Shown: positions 18,354-27,071 of the stretch, piece by piece
Position numbering within the stretch: the first letter of the stretch is position 1
How the letters are laid out: each line of letters starts with the position of its first letter
Origin: Aequorivita xiaoshiensis
GTDB lineage: Bacteria > Bacteroidota > Bacteroidia > Flavobacteriales > Flavobacteriaceae
Direction: 5' to 3'
NCBI RefSeq assembly: GCF_022008395.1
Contig: NZ_JAIRBB010000002.1
Location: 372,001 to 436,000, forward strand
Length of the DNA: 64,000 bases
Made by a program: the position numbers and the translations under genes
The notes under the pieces: generated by a model
Told to the model about the DNA's origin: nothing
What the model saw: the letters and a program-made list of their open reading frames with translations, nothing else
The model's database searches: none

Positions 18354-20186
18354 TTACATTTTTAAGTATAATTCTTTCAATTTTTCTGGAGTGACAATAG
18401 ATTGCCATTCTTCGCCAAAAGCATTTTCCCAAAGTGGCACCATGCCCATAGCCACGTTAATCATTATTTCCATTTGTTCATCAGTGAGGTTGGCACATAC
18501 ACCTTGAGGAATTTCTATTCCGTGTTTTTCAACCATTTTCTTGAAAAGAACAACATCTTCACCGTAATATTCTTCCAACTGATTAAATACTATACAATTT
18601 CCGATGCCGTGTTTAGTTCCCAACACATAACCTAGCCCATAACTCATTGCGTGAGCTACACCCACCTGAGAGTAAGCTATACTCATACCACCGTGCCATG
18701 AAGCCATCATAAGCTTAGCACGAGATTCTGCATCAGAAAGCGAATCTTCTTTTAAGAAAATTTCCATACAAAGGTCGTAAGCCTTTTCGCCATAACTCTG
18801 ACTAAACGCATTTAAAAAAGTTCCATTCAATGATTCTACACAGTGTATAAAGCAGTCCATACCTGTATAAAACCACTGATTTTTAGGAACCCCTTGAGTG
18901 AGTTCGGGATCGAGTATTACTTGATCAAAAGGAGTAAAGTCGCTGTTAATTCCGAGTTTACGAACAGGCCCTGTAAGCACTGTTGTACGCGAAACTTCGG
19001 CTCCTGTTCCAGAAATAGTTGGAATTCCTACGTGGTAAACAGCCTTTTTCTTAACCAAATCCCATCCTTGATAATCGGCTGCACTACCTTTATTAGTAAG
19101 CATAATTGAAACAGCTTTCGCTAAATCCAACAAAGTTCCTCCTCCTATTCCGATAATCCCTGAAGGCAAATTGGTAAACTCACTTCTAATGTCTTTCACC
19201 AGTTCATCAACTTGAGAAGTTTTAGGTTCTTCAGCTGCAGAAACGAAAATTAATTTATCATTGAATCGAAGATTAATTTTATCTATAAACTCGGTATTTG
19301 TTTCAAAAACATCATCTATTAAGTATATAAAAGGAGCTTTGTCTTTTTTATGAGAAGAGAGAATAGTAGTTAACTGATCGAAGCATCCTTCTCCAAAAAC
19401 TACTTTCGGCACCATTGGGAAGTTTTTGAACTTATTATTTACGCTAACTTGCTTATTTTCCAGTAACAGTTTATTGGCTCTAGCTAAATCTTCTGGAGTA
19501 TCTATTTCAACTCCTGACGTATTTGAGACAGCCATTTTTATATTTTTCCCATATTCTAAGTATCGGATGCATTCAATTTTTTCTGCGGCTTCCAATGAGC
19601 GCATTGGCAATCGGTAAAAATCGAGTATAGCTTGTTTTCTAAAGGCGTAAATCCCCTTATGTTTATAATATTGTAGGGCTACATTTTTATCTCTAGGATA
19701 TGGAATAGGAGAACGTGAAAAGTAAAGTGCAAAATTGTCTTTATCTACAATAACCTTCACCGTATTAGGATCGTTTATTTCTTTCCAATCGTGAATTTCA
19801 GTCATTATTGAAGCTAAGTCTATCTTCTCGGCATCCGGCCCATCAAAAACGGCTAGAACTTTTTCTAAAACCTCCCTATTTGTAAATGGTTCATCACCTT
19901 GAACATTTACAACAATATCGATATCCATATTTTCTACTGCTTCCGCAATTCTATCACTACCACAGTCGTGTTCTTTAATACTCATTATGGCTTTTCCACC
20001 ATAACTTTCAATTTCCTGAAATATAATATCACTATCGGTTACTACATATACTTCATCGAAAAGGTTTGTAGCCTTTGTCGCCTCATAAGTTCTTACAATT
20101 ACAGGTTTTCCGCCTAAATCTTGCATTAATTTACCAGGAAATCGGGACGCACCATATCGTGCGGGAATCATCGCTATTACTTTCAA
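18354..20186 (-). CDS. kdsB: fusion of CMP-Kdo synthetase (KdsB) and KdnB-like Kdo 8-oxidase
   Basis: A single 610-residue frame with two enzymes. Residues 1-245 are a complete 3-deoxy-manno-octulosonate cytidylyltransferase ([24 protein letters not shown] at about 75-83, NVQGDEP at 94-100), which activates Kdo as CMP-Kdo for lipid A-core assembly. Residues about 255-610 are an iron-type alcohol dehydrogenase: [10 protein letters not shown] at 348-357, SGTGAEVS at 392-399, and metal ligands D444, H448, H512 and H526. This half resembles KdnB, which oxidises the C8 of Kdo on the way to the 8-amino sugar Kdo8N. The usual second His near H512 is Tyr516. The TTG at 20186 is needed to keep [12 protein letters not shown]. 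No KdnA aminotransferase is in the window. Confidence 0.88.
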   Translation of the reverse strand: MKVIAMIPARYGASRFPGKLMQDLGGKPVIVRTYEATKATNLFDEVYVVTDSDIIFQEIESYGGKAIMSIKEHDCGSDRIAEAVENMDIDIVVNVQGDEPFTNREVLEKVLAVFDGPDAEKIDLASIMTEIHDWKEINDPNTVKVIVDKDNFALYFSRSPIPYPRDKNVALQYYKHKGIYAFRKQAILDFYRLPMRSLEAAEKIECIRYLEYGKNIKMAVSNTSGVEIDTPEDLARANKLLLENKQVSVNNKFKNFPMVPKVVFGEGCFDQLTTILSSHKKDKAPFIYLIDDVFETNTEFIDKINLRFNDKLIFVSAAEEPKTSQVDELVKDIRSEFTNLPSGIIGIGGGTLLDLAKAVSIMLTNKGSAADYQGWDLVKKKAVYHVGIPTISGTGAEVSRTTVLTGPVRKLGINSDFTPFDQVILDPELTQGVPKNQWFYTGMDCFIHCVESLNGTFLNAFSQSYGEKAYDLCMEIFLKEDSLSDAESRAKLMMASWHGGMSIAYSQVGVAHAMSYGLGYVLGTKHGIGNCIVFNQLEEYYGEDVVLFKKMVEKHGIEIPQGVCANLTDEQMEIMINVAMGMVPLWENAFGEEWQSIVTPEKLKELYLKM

Positions 20187-20210
20187 ATTGGAAGTTTTTT
20201 AAAATGAAAT

Positions 20211-20218
20211 CAAAAATA
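20211..20218 (-). promoter_or_regulatory. candidate -7 box for the kdsB-kdnB fusion gene
   Basis: On the minus strand TATTTTTG matches TAnnTTTG. It lies about 25 bases before the TTG at 20186, in the gap behind the DUF4126 gene. The -33 element is not clear. Confidence 0.42.
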
Positions 20219-20224
20219 AGAAGT

Positions 20225-20803
20225 TTATGTTCGTGGCAGATGTTTTTTACGAAGCTTTTTATAAAATCTGAAGATTATAAAAAACAAAAATACCACTAAC
20301 ACAAATGCTAAAATAGGTAAGAATATGGAAACCACCGCCATAACAACAGAAGTTCCTGTTTCCACCGTAGTTAAAACTGGGTTTGCTATTCCGCCTGTTG
20401 TTGTACTTGAAGTGAGCCTTACCGCAGAAGTATTTCCTTTTATGGCAGCTGCAGTTCCTCCCCCTGCAATAATTGCTAAAGCCCAAGTAATAACCGGGCT
20501 CAAATCTGTAACTGTAGCAACCATTACCGCAGTACCAGCTAACGTTGCAAGTGGTAAAGCTATTGTATCTAATAAATTGTCTATCCAAGGAATATAGTAT
20601 CCGAAAATTTCGAATAAGGTGGCAACCCCCATTGTTATAACTGCTGTAAGGCTTCCTGCCCATTCCCAACTCTCATTTAGGGTAATTATGTTAAAGTATC
20701 CGGCTAAACTTAACACTAATAACGGCAAGAAAACCCGAAACCCAACAGCTGCTGCAAGGCCAACTCCTAGAAAAGCACTTAATATAATTTCAAAAGTTTC
20801 CAT
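20225..20803 (-). CDS. DUF4126 family integral membrane protein
   Basis: A 192-residue polytopic membrane protein with about five hydrophobic helices (about 5-35, 50-70, 80-103, 107-125, 150-185). The motifs GVGLAAAVGFRVFLPLLVLSLA and the Gly/Ala-rich AIIAGGGTAAAIKGNTSAVRL fit DUF4126. The function is not known. It ends in a basic tail (RFYKKLRKKHLPRT). It sits 38 bases upstream of the KdsB-KdnB fusion on the same strand; a role in the envelope is possible but only suggested by position. Confidence 0.82.
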   Translation of the reverse strand: METFEIILSAFLGVGLAAAVGFRVFLPLLVLSLAGYFNIITLNESWEWAGSLTAVITMGVATLFEIFGYYIPWIDNLLDTIALPLATLAGTAVMVATVTDLSPVITWALAIIAGGGTAAAIKGNTSAVRLTSSTTTGGIANPVLTTVETGTSVVMAVVSIFLPILAFVLVVFLFFIIFRFYKKLRKKHLPRT

Positions 20804-20893
20804 TTTTAATAATATCTAAAGTTCTTAGCAACAAATCTCGAACACCAAATTACAAACATTAAAAACTTAATTTCTAATTCTTGAATTAATAAT

Positions 20894-22324
20894 TTAAAAC
20901 GTTTCCTCTTCAAAAAACTCATCCTTAAAGCCTATCAAATACAATTTATCCTGAGCTCTTGTAACTGCAGTGTATAGCCATCGCAAATACTCTTTATCAA
21001 CACCATTAGGCAAATATGGCTGTTCTACAAAAACCGTTTTCCACTGTCCCCCTTGCGATTTATGACATGTAATAGCATAACTAAACTTCACTTGTAAGGC
21101 GTTAAAATACTTGTTTTTCTTTACAGCTAAAAATTTCTTGTATTTAGAGCTTTCATTTGCATAATCCTTCATCACTTCCTGATAGAGTTTATTAGACTCA
21201 TCATAGGTCAAGGAAGGAGACTCAGATGTAAGCGTGTCTAACAATAACACTGTTTCAATAGGTTTCATATTTGGATAATCAACCATTCGCACTTTAACTT
21301 CAGCAAAACGGAAACCGTATAATTCTTTAAAAGCGAAAATTTCTAAAACTTCAACAATGTCTCCATTAGCTATAAATCCAGCTTCACTAGTATTATCTAC
21401 CCAAAAATAATTATTCTTCACCACCATTAGGTAGTCTCCTGCTGACAATTCGGAATCTTGAAATAAAATTCGTTCGCGAATACTTTGATTATAAAGATTT
21501 GCACGTTTATTTGAACGTACAATTATTACTGTATCTTCATTTCCTAAGGCTGAATAACTATCATTAATAGCATCCATAATTTCCTGCCCGTCTATTGGTC
21601 GAATTACATCTGGGAAACTCTCACCTGAAAATTTAAATGCTTCGTAAAGTTCATCGTCTAGTCGTTCTCGAATCTTTGTTGCATTTTCTAAAATACCACT
21701 ATCCTTTTGTTGTCTTACAACTTCGTTTAGTTCTATCGAAATTACTTCCCTATCGTATTGCATCTCTAACACACGTGCATCCAAAGCTGGGCTTATAGAG
21801 AGATGTACGGGAGGCAATTGTGCCGAATCACCAATTAACAATAGTTTACAGTTAGCTCCACTATAAACGTATTGCATTAAATCGTCTAGAAGAGAACCGT
21901 TTTCAAAGAGTTTAGAATCCTGATTAATATCGGGAATCATGGAGGCTTCATCTACTATAAATATCGTATCGCGATGCTTGTTGGGTTGTAATGTAAAAGA
22001 AACAGAGCCTTTATTACTTTTAGGGAAGTATATTTTTTTATGGATTGTAAATGCTTGTTTCTTGGAGTAATTACTTATAACCTTAGCTGCTCTTCCCGTT
22101 GGTGCTAGAAGTACAGCTCGCTTTTTAACTTTTGAAAGATTTTTTACTAACGCTCCTACTATGGTAGTTTTCCCTGTTCCTGCATATCCTTTAAGTAAAA
22201 ATGTTTCATTTTTATTCGTACTTAGCACGAATTTTGCCAACAATTGCAGCGCAATATCTTGTTTTGGAGTTGTATTGTGTGGAAAATCGTTCTTTAAAAA
22301 ATTGTAATATTCTGATACATTCAT
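20894..22324 (-). CDS. RecD-like superfamily 1 DNA helicase
   Basis: A 476-residue ATP-dependent helicase. Seen in order: Walker A GYAGTGKTT (about 44-52), motif Ia (LLAPTGRAAKVI), Walker B IFIVDEASMI (about 120-130), motif III (LLLIGDSAQLPP), and a C-terminal UvrD_C_2-type block with YAITCHKSQGGQW (motif V) and YTAVTRAQDKLYLIG (motif VI). Length fits the short RecD2-like/ExoV alpha-like helicases that act without RecBC. Likely role: 5'-3' DNA unwinding in repair. Monocistronic and divergent from the gene at 22452. Confidence 0.9.
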   Translation of the reverse strand: MNVSEYYNFLKNDFPHNTTPKQDIALQLLAKFVLSTNKNETFLLKGYAGTGKTTIVGALVKNLSKVKKRAVLLAPTGRAAKVISNYSKKQAFTIHKKIYFPKSNKGSVSFTLQPNKHRDTIFIVDEASMIPDINQDSKLFENGSLLDDLMQYVYSGANCKLLLIGDSAQLPPVHLSISPALDARVLEMQYDREVISIELNEVVRQQKDSGILENATKIRERLDDELYEAFKFSGESFPDVIRPIDGQEIMDAINDSYSALGNEDTVIIVRSNKRANLYNQSIRERILFQDSELSAGDYLMVVKNNYFWVDNTSEAGFIANGDIVEVLEIFAFKELYGFRFAEVKVRMVDYPNMKPIETVLLLDTLTSESPSLTYDESNKLYQEVMKDYANESSKYKKFLAVKKNKYFNALQVKFSYAITCHKSQGGQWKTVFVEQPYLPNGVDKEYLRWLYTAVTRAQDKLYLIGFKDEFFEEETF

Positions 22325-22402
22325 TGTTCACTACTATCATTGAGAGTTTCAAAGATAGGTATGATTTTTTGGCAATATACTTTTACGAACAAAAAAAAAT
22401 TG

Positions 22403-22410
22403 TAGATTTG
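22403..22410 (+). promoter_or_regulatory. candidate -7 box for the 22452-24446 operon
   Basis: TAGATTTG matches TAnnTTTG, about 42 bases before the ATG at 22452. A -33 element at the right distance is not visible. Confidence 0.45.
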
Positions 22411-22451
22411 CGATAGACCTTTAAATAAATCAACATTTAATATTATCAATA

Positions 22452-23114
22452 ATGAAATCAGTAATTCAGATTGTTCTTTGGATTGTAATCGTGTTCCTTG
22501 GTTGGAAATTATGGAGCTCTATTATGGGGCCTGTAGAATTTAATAAAATTAAACAAGAGCGTTATGCCAAAGTAATTAAAAACTTGAAAGATATTCAGGC
22601 TGCCGAGCTTGCACACAAAGAAATTACTGGGAAATTTACAGGAGATTGGGACAGTTTGGTTAGTTTTATTGATACTGCAAAATTTGCAATTACTCAACGT
22701 CGTGACACCAGTTATGCCGATGTTGCTAAAAACAAAGCTTTTGGTATTGAGTCAGGTTATTTCATCGAGAAATCATTGATTGACACTTTAGGATTTAAAC
22801 CTGTTAAAGATTCACTTTTTAAAAACTCTGATAGATACAAAACTATGATGAACGTGCCTGTAGAAGGTGTAAACGCAAAATTTGATCTTAAATCTGGAAC
22901 TATCGAAAAAAATGACGCATCTTACTCTGTGTTTGAAGCCAAAGTTTCTAAAGATGTGATTTTAGGCGACTTAGATAAAGATCTTTTAATTCAGGAAAAA
23001 CAAACACAATCTGTAGATGGTGTAAATGGTCCTGATATTAAAGTAGGATCATTAGAAGATGTTAATACTTCTGGAAACTGGCCGAAAATTTACGATGCTG
23101 GAACAAACAGATAA
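22452..23114 (+). CDS. conserved membrane-anchored protein of unknown function
   Basis: A 220-residue protein with one N-terminal membrane helix (about 5-25, IQIVLWIVIVFLGWKLWSSI), then a soluble, probably periplasmic part. The segment after the anchor (QERYAKVIKNLKDIQAAELAHKEITGKFTGDWDSLVSFI) resembles the start of pseudopilin-like proteins (a helix followed by a tracking of small strands), but no prepilin peptidase site is seen. I do not recognise a named family. It starts an operon with DUF3822 and rsmD genes. Confidence 0.72.
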   Translation: MKSVIQIVLWIVIVFLGWKLWSSIMGPVEFNKIKQERYAKVIKNLKDIQAAELAHKEITGKFTGDWDSLVSFIDTAKFAITQRRDTSYADVAKNKAFGIESGYFIEKSLIDTLGFKPVKDSLFKNSDRYKTMMNVPVEGVNAKFDLKSGTIEKNDASYSVFEAKVSKDVILGDLDKDLLIQEKQTQSVDGVNGPDIKVGSLEDVNTSGNWPKIYDAGTNR

Positions 23115-23913
23115 CATACAAGACAATTTACAATATAGACTGTCCGTTCAAGTTTCTTTGAACGGGCTTTCTTTTTTGGTTACAAATCCCAATAGTGAGG
23201 AAACTGTTTTCTTTATCGAAAAAACGTTAGACTACAGTACAACTCCAGAAGAATTGTTAATGGATATTGAATTGATTATATCACAACATAACATTTTAAA
23301 TTCTTCATTTTCAGAAGTTACAGTGGTTTACTCCACGCCTATATACAGTCTAGTTCCTGCGCCAATTTTTGATGAAACAAAAGCTAGTGAATACCTGAAA
23401 TTTAATTCAAAGATTCTAGCGAACGATTATATGGCTCACGATGTAATTGAAAAATATGACATTGTGGTGGTGTATGTTCCGTTTATGAACATCAACAATT
23501 ATTTTTTTGAAAAGTACGGGAGCTTCAATTACTACCACGCTACTTCAATTATGTTAAAGGCAATTTTAGAAAAGGAAAAGTATTCCCTTCCAAAAATGTT
23601 TCTACATTTTCAAAAAAACAATTTCGACTGTATTGTTTTAAAAGATGGTCAGCTTCAACTTTGCAACAGTTATAATTATAGAACTCCAGAAGACTTTATT
23701 TACTACACGCTTTTCTGTATGGAGCAATTAAAGCTAAATCCTGATACCATACCAGTAACCCTTTTAGGTGAAATTGATGAAGAGGATGACAATTATAAAA
23801 TTGCTTATACCTACATTCGACACATCGAGTTTGCCAAACCGGAAGTTTCAAAAATTAAATTAGATTCAGAGATAAATACACACCGTCATTTTATCTTACA
23901 AAACACCTTATAA
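23095..23913 (+). CDS. DUF3822 family protein
   Basis: About 272 residues from the ATG at 23095 (MLEQTDNIQDNLQYRLSVQ). A more upstream ATG at 23059 is possible but would overlap the preceding gene by 56 bases. The sequence matches DUF3822, found beside rsmD in Bacteroidota: YRLSVQVSLNGLSFLV, YSTPIYSLVPAPIFDE, YDIVVVYVPFMNINNYFFEKYGSF and a C-terminal IRHIEF. It has an ASKHA (actin/hexokinase-like) flavour but the function is unknown. Its stop overlaps the rsmD start by one base. Confidence 0.85.
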   Translation: MLEQTDNIQDNLQYRLSVQVSLNGLSFLVTNPNSEETVFFIEKTLDYSTTPEELLMDIELIISQHNILNSSFSEVTVVYSTPIYSLVPAPIFDETKASEYLKFNSKILANDYMAHDVIEKYDIVVVYVPFMNINNYFFEKYGSFNYYHATSIMLKAILEKEKYSLPKMFLHFQKNNFDCIVLKDGQLQLCNSYNYRTPEDFIYYTLFCMEQLKLNPDTIPVTLLGEIDEEDDNYKIAYTYIRHIEFAKPEVSKIKLDSEINTHRHFILQNTL

Positions 23914-24446
23914 TGCGCATAATTTCAGGTACTCATAAAGGAAGAAGATTAACCGCTCCCAAGAACCTTCCCGTTCGTCCTACAACGGATTTTGCTAAAG
24001 AAGCACTTTTTAATATTCTTAGAGTTCGTTATTATTTTGATGAACTAACCGTGCTAGATTTATTTGCAGGAACTGGTAATATTAGTTTTGAGTTTGCATC
24101 ACGCGCTGTGCCTAATATTACCTCTGTAGATTCACATCAAGGTTGTATTCAATATATAGATAAAGTATCTGAAGAATTCGAGTTTCCCATAAATACTATT
24201 AAATCTGATGTTTCTAAATATTTAGAATCGGCATCAGGAAAGTTCGATGTGATTTTTGCAGACCCACCTTACGACTTTGAGGTTTCAGATTTAGAAAATA
24301 TAGTGAAAGCTGTTTTCGAAAAGAATCTTTTAACTGACGAAGGGATTTTAATTATTGAACATTCAAAAATGAATGATCTTTCAAAAGAAAATAACTTTAC
24401 TGAAGCTAGAAAATACGGTGGAAATGTGTTTAGCTTTTTCAGCTAA
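23913..24446 (+). CDS. rsmD: 16S rRNA (guanine(966)-N(2))-methyltransferase
   Basis: A 177-residue SAM-dependent methyltransferase that modifies G966 of 16S rRNA. The family start MRIISGTHKGRRLTAP, the KEALFNIL helix, the SAM-binding VLDLFAGTGNISFEFASRA and the catalytic FADPPYDF are all present. It overlaps DUF3822 by one base (TAATG). The next gene is convergent and only 31 bases away, with no obvious terminator. Confidence 0.95.
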   Translation: MRIISGTHKGRRLTAPKNLPVRPTTDFAKEALFNILRVRYYFDELTVLDLFAGTGNISFEFASRAVPNITSVDSHQGCIQYIDKVSEEFEFPINTIKSDVSKYLESASGKFDVIFADPPYDFEVSDLENIVKAVFEKNLLTDEGILIIEHSKMNDLSKENNFTEARKYGGNVFSFFS

Positions 24447-24477
24447 TAGATTTCAAAGTTTTTCGATAATCAATCGG

Positions 24478-25869
24478 CTACTGACCTCTAAAGAAAATCA
24501 CAGTACTCAAAGTTTTTACAAGTGTTGCGATATCTAGAAACAAGCCTTTGTGTTTAATATAATAAAGGTCGTATTGAAGTTTTTCTAATGCATCTTTATC
24601 AGAAGAACCATACCTTGCATTAACTTGTGCCCATCCAGTAATTCCCGGTTTTACAACGTGTCTAACTTCATAAAAAGGAATACACTCTTGAAGTTTTTCT
24701 ACAAAAAAAGGACGTTCCGGTCGGGGACCTATAATTGCCATGTCGCCTTTAATTACATTTATAAACTGTGGAATTTCATCTAAACGCGTACGGCGTAAAA
24801 ATCTTCCAAATTGAGTAACACGACTATCTTTAGTTTTTGCAAACTGCGCCCCCTCACTTTCGGCATTAATCACCATACTTCTAAATTTATAAATCTTGAA
24901 GTATTCCCCATTCTTACCTACTCTAGTTTGAGTGTAGAATAACGGTCCTCGATTAGCTAGAAGATTTCCTATTAATATAAAAGGCAATATTACAAGAGAG
25001 CAAAGCAATCCTAAAACTGAAAACAGCAATTCTAAAATCCTACTGAAAAAGAGATACAATTTATTTTGACTACTTCGACTAAATGGAAAATATCTGTAAA
25101 AATCCCTATCTACATATTGTACTGGAATTCTTTTAGTAAGCTCTTCGTAAACCTGATTATAATCTCTAATCGGTACATTATTTTTTAATAAAGAAATAAG
25201 TTGATTGTTTAGTGCAACTGAAATTCCATAAGACAACGGAGTAGCTACAACTATTTCTGAATAATTCTTGTTTAGTTCTGAAGGTTTTAAATCTTCGAGT
25301 TTATAGGCATCAATCTGCAAGTGATCTAAATTAATTTTATTCGATTCGCCTGAGTCGTAATATCCTATTACTCTATAATTTGGATCAGATTTGTGAAGCG
25401 ATTGAACAATCGCATCAACATCCTTGGCATGTGCAATTAGGATTACATTTTTATTAAATCTAGGAGAGGTTATTAGTGCTATATACGCATATCTCCAAAG
25501 AAGTAATGCTATATTAATCGCCAAAAAGAAGTACACTATTTGCAAGCGATTATTTGGAAGCATTGGAGTGTAAAAAGGCGTAAGCAAATAAAACAATACG
25601 GTAACCGAAGTTGTCAATAAAACATTTTTAACAACAACATCTAATTTACTTGCCTTTTGTAAATTATAGAGTTCGAAAATGGTTGCAAAGACTGTTAAAT
25701 AAACAGCTAATACCATCGACCAAATATAATTGTCACTTGAAACTTTAAAGTAATCGAATTCAAAAATAAAACCTACTAAATACAATCCAGATATTACAAA
25801 TACTATATCAAGGATGCGCAGTAGTATTTTTCTTTCAGATATTACAAAATGAATATTATTCTTAGACAT
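24478..25869 (-). CDS. polyprenyl-phosphate glycosyl-1-phosphate transferase (WcaJ/WbaP-like)
   Basis: A 463-residue initiating enzyme of surface polysaccharide synthesis. It transfers a sugar-1-phosphate from a nucleotide sugar to undecaprenyl phosphate at the inner membrane. Seen: four or five N-terminal membrane helices (up to about residue 125), a CoA-binding-like Rossmann region (about 135-230), one more helix (about 280-305), and the catalytic Bac_transf domain (about 275-463) with YKFRSM, RRTRLDEIPQF, GPRPERP and KPGITGWAQVNARYG. It is the last gene in the direction of transcription of the polysaccharide locus. An inverted repeat lies upstream at 25954-25997. Confidence 0.93.
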   Translation of the reverse strand: MSKNNIHFVISERKILLRILDIVFVISGLYLVGFIFEFDYFKVSSDNYIWSMVLAVYLTVFATIFELYNLQKASKLDVVVKNVLLTTSVTVLFYLLTPFYTPMLPNNRLQIVYFFLAINIALLLWRYAYIALITSPRFNKNVILIAHAKDVDAIVQSLHKSDPNYRVIGYYDSGESNKINLDHLQIDAYKLEDLKPSELNKNYSEIVVATPLSYGISVALNNQLISLLKNNVPIRDYNQVYEELTKRIPVQYVDRDFYRYFPFSRSSQNKLYLFFSRILELLFSVLGLLCSLVILPFILIGNLLANRGPLFYTQTRVGKNGEYFKIYKFRSMVINAESEGAQFAKTKDSRVTQFGRFLRRTRLDEIPQFINVIKGDMAIIGPRPERPFFVEKLQECIPFYEVRHVVKPGITGWAQVNARYGSSDKDALEKLQYDLYYIKHKGLFLDIATLVKTLSTVIFFRGQ

Positions 25870-25953
25870 TAATGATTGGTATTGTAGGTAAAGTGAATCC
25901 TTTTAAGAACTTCCAAACAGAGTGCAAACATGTCATTTTACGCATTCCATCAT

Positions 25954-25997
25954 TTTTGACAATTATAGGGAATAAAATTTAATTATAACTGTCAAAA
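25954..25997. repeat. 14-bp inverted repeat upstream of the initiating sugar transferase gene
   Basis: TTTTGACAATTATA (25954-25967) and TATAACTGTCAAAA (25984-25997) are inverted copies with one mismatch, separated by 16 bases. Read on the minus strand the region offers a TTTG and a TATAATTG box, so it could be an operator over an internal promoter, or an RNA hairpin in the polysaccharide transcript. Confidence 0.6.
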
Positions 25998-26048
25998 CTA
26001 TAGCATTTCGTACTTATTTTAAGTGTTTTTAATAAAAAACATTGGAAC

Positions 26049-27071
26049 TCATTGTCTTAAAATATCATCCCATTTATGTTTAATAACCTGCCAATCAAGC
26101 GCTTCAACCTTTGTGCGAGCATTGTTGGTTAAAGTATTTACTAAGGATGAATTATCTATTAGTTTATTTATAGCATTTACAAAAGCAGCTGGGTTGTTGG
26201 GGGGAACTAAAATACCGTCATTTTCGTGATCAATTAAAAAAGGTAGCCCACCAACATTGGTAGCAATAACCGGTAGCCCTAGAGCCATAGCTTCCATTAC
26301 GCTAACTGGCATATTATCAAAATTGGTTGTATTGATAAAAATGTTGTACGCTTTGGAAAGTGCCATCCACTCCTTCTTTGTTAGCATTCCTGTAAACGTT
26401 ATTGGCAAGTTTAGCTCTGCCGCTACTTTTTTACAACGTGCCAAAGAACCGTCTTTATCAGGGCCCACCATACACAGTGATACTTCTACACCTTGTTTAA
26501 GCAATAATTCTACAACCTCCAATGCCAGTAAAGGATTATATATCTCAGAAAACGAACGTACCCAAAGAAGTTTTGCCGTTACATTATTTCGCTGTAGAAA
26601 TTGATAGTTTTCAATTTCAAGAGTATTTGGAATGTGGGTAAGGTTATGGATTCCATAAGTTTTAAATTGCTGGGCTAAATACTGCGATGGTACTACATTG
26701 GTAAGTGCGTTATTAAAAAGCTGTTTACTTAATCTTTTACTGATTTGTAGTCTATTTGGTAAATTTCCTCCGTGTAAAATCGGGATATACGGAATTTTAA
26801 AAAACCTACATAAGGCTCCAATAATTACAGCATAATAAAAGTTTTGAGTGCTATAGGTGTCGATTAATGCTAAATCTATAGTTTTTCGATGGCGAATAGT
26901 GTTAGAAATCATATCCAACAATCTCGAAACCTTATTTAGTTTTGAAGAAGATGCGTAAACCTCATAACCTTCCTCTTGAAATTTTACAGCCAATAGATCA
27001 ATCGCAGTTGGGGGCTTACCATGAACTGCTAATTTATTTCCTATGTAGAGCAGGTTTCTTTTTGGAATCAT
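26049..27071 (-). CDS. family 4 glycosyltransferase
   Basis: A GT-B fold retaining glycosyltransferase of 340 residues (GT4). The C-terminal donor site is visible: LLWVRSFSEIYNPLLALEVV, then FTGMLTKKEW, and the EX7E-type motif, here with Asp for the first Glu (NFDNMPVSVMEAMALGLPVIA). It adds a sugar to the growing polysaccharide at the inner membrane; sugar and acceptor are not readable. ATG at 27071 is chosen over TTG at 27077. The gene overlaps the end of the O-antigen ligase gene by 38 bases. Confidence 0.9.
   Translation of the reverse strand: MIPKRNLLYIGNKLAVHGKPPTAIDLLAVKFQEEGYEVYASSSKLNKVSRLLDMISNTIRHRKTIDLALIDTYSTQNFYYAVIIGALCRFFKIPYIPILHGGNLPNRLQISKRLSKQLFNNALTNVVPSQYLAQQFKTYGIHNLTHIPNTLEIENYQFLQRNNVTAKLLWVRSFSEIYNPLLALEVVELLLKQGVEVSLCMVGPDKDGSLARCKKVAAELNLPITFTGMLTKKEWMALSKAYNIFINTTNFDNMPVSVMEAMALGLPVIATNVGGLPFLIDHENDGILVPPNNPAAFVNAINKLIDNSSLVNTLTNNARTKVEALDWQVIKHKWDDILRQ

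Noticed and set aside
20259-20669. 136-residue frame overlapping the DUF4126 gene on the same strand
   Set aside because: Low-complexity Asn/Cys/Tyr/Arg-rich translation typical of a wrong frame; the DUF4126 frame has clear membrane helices.
20841-20898. Possible eighth heptamer array before the helicase stop
   Set aside because: Units such as CACCAAA, TTACAAA, CATTAAA keep phase only by ending in AA, which is expected by chance in a spacer this AT-rich.
24447-24477. Short convergent gap between rsmD and the sugar transferase gene as a terminator
   Set aside because: No inverted repeat with a T run was found in the 31 bases.
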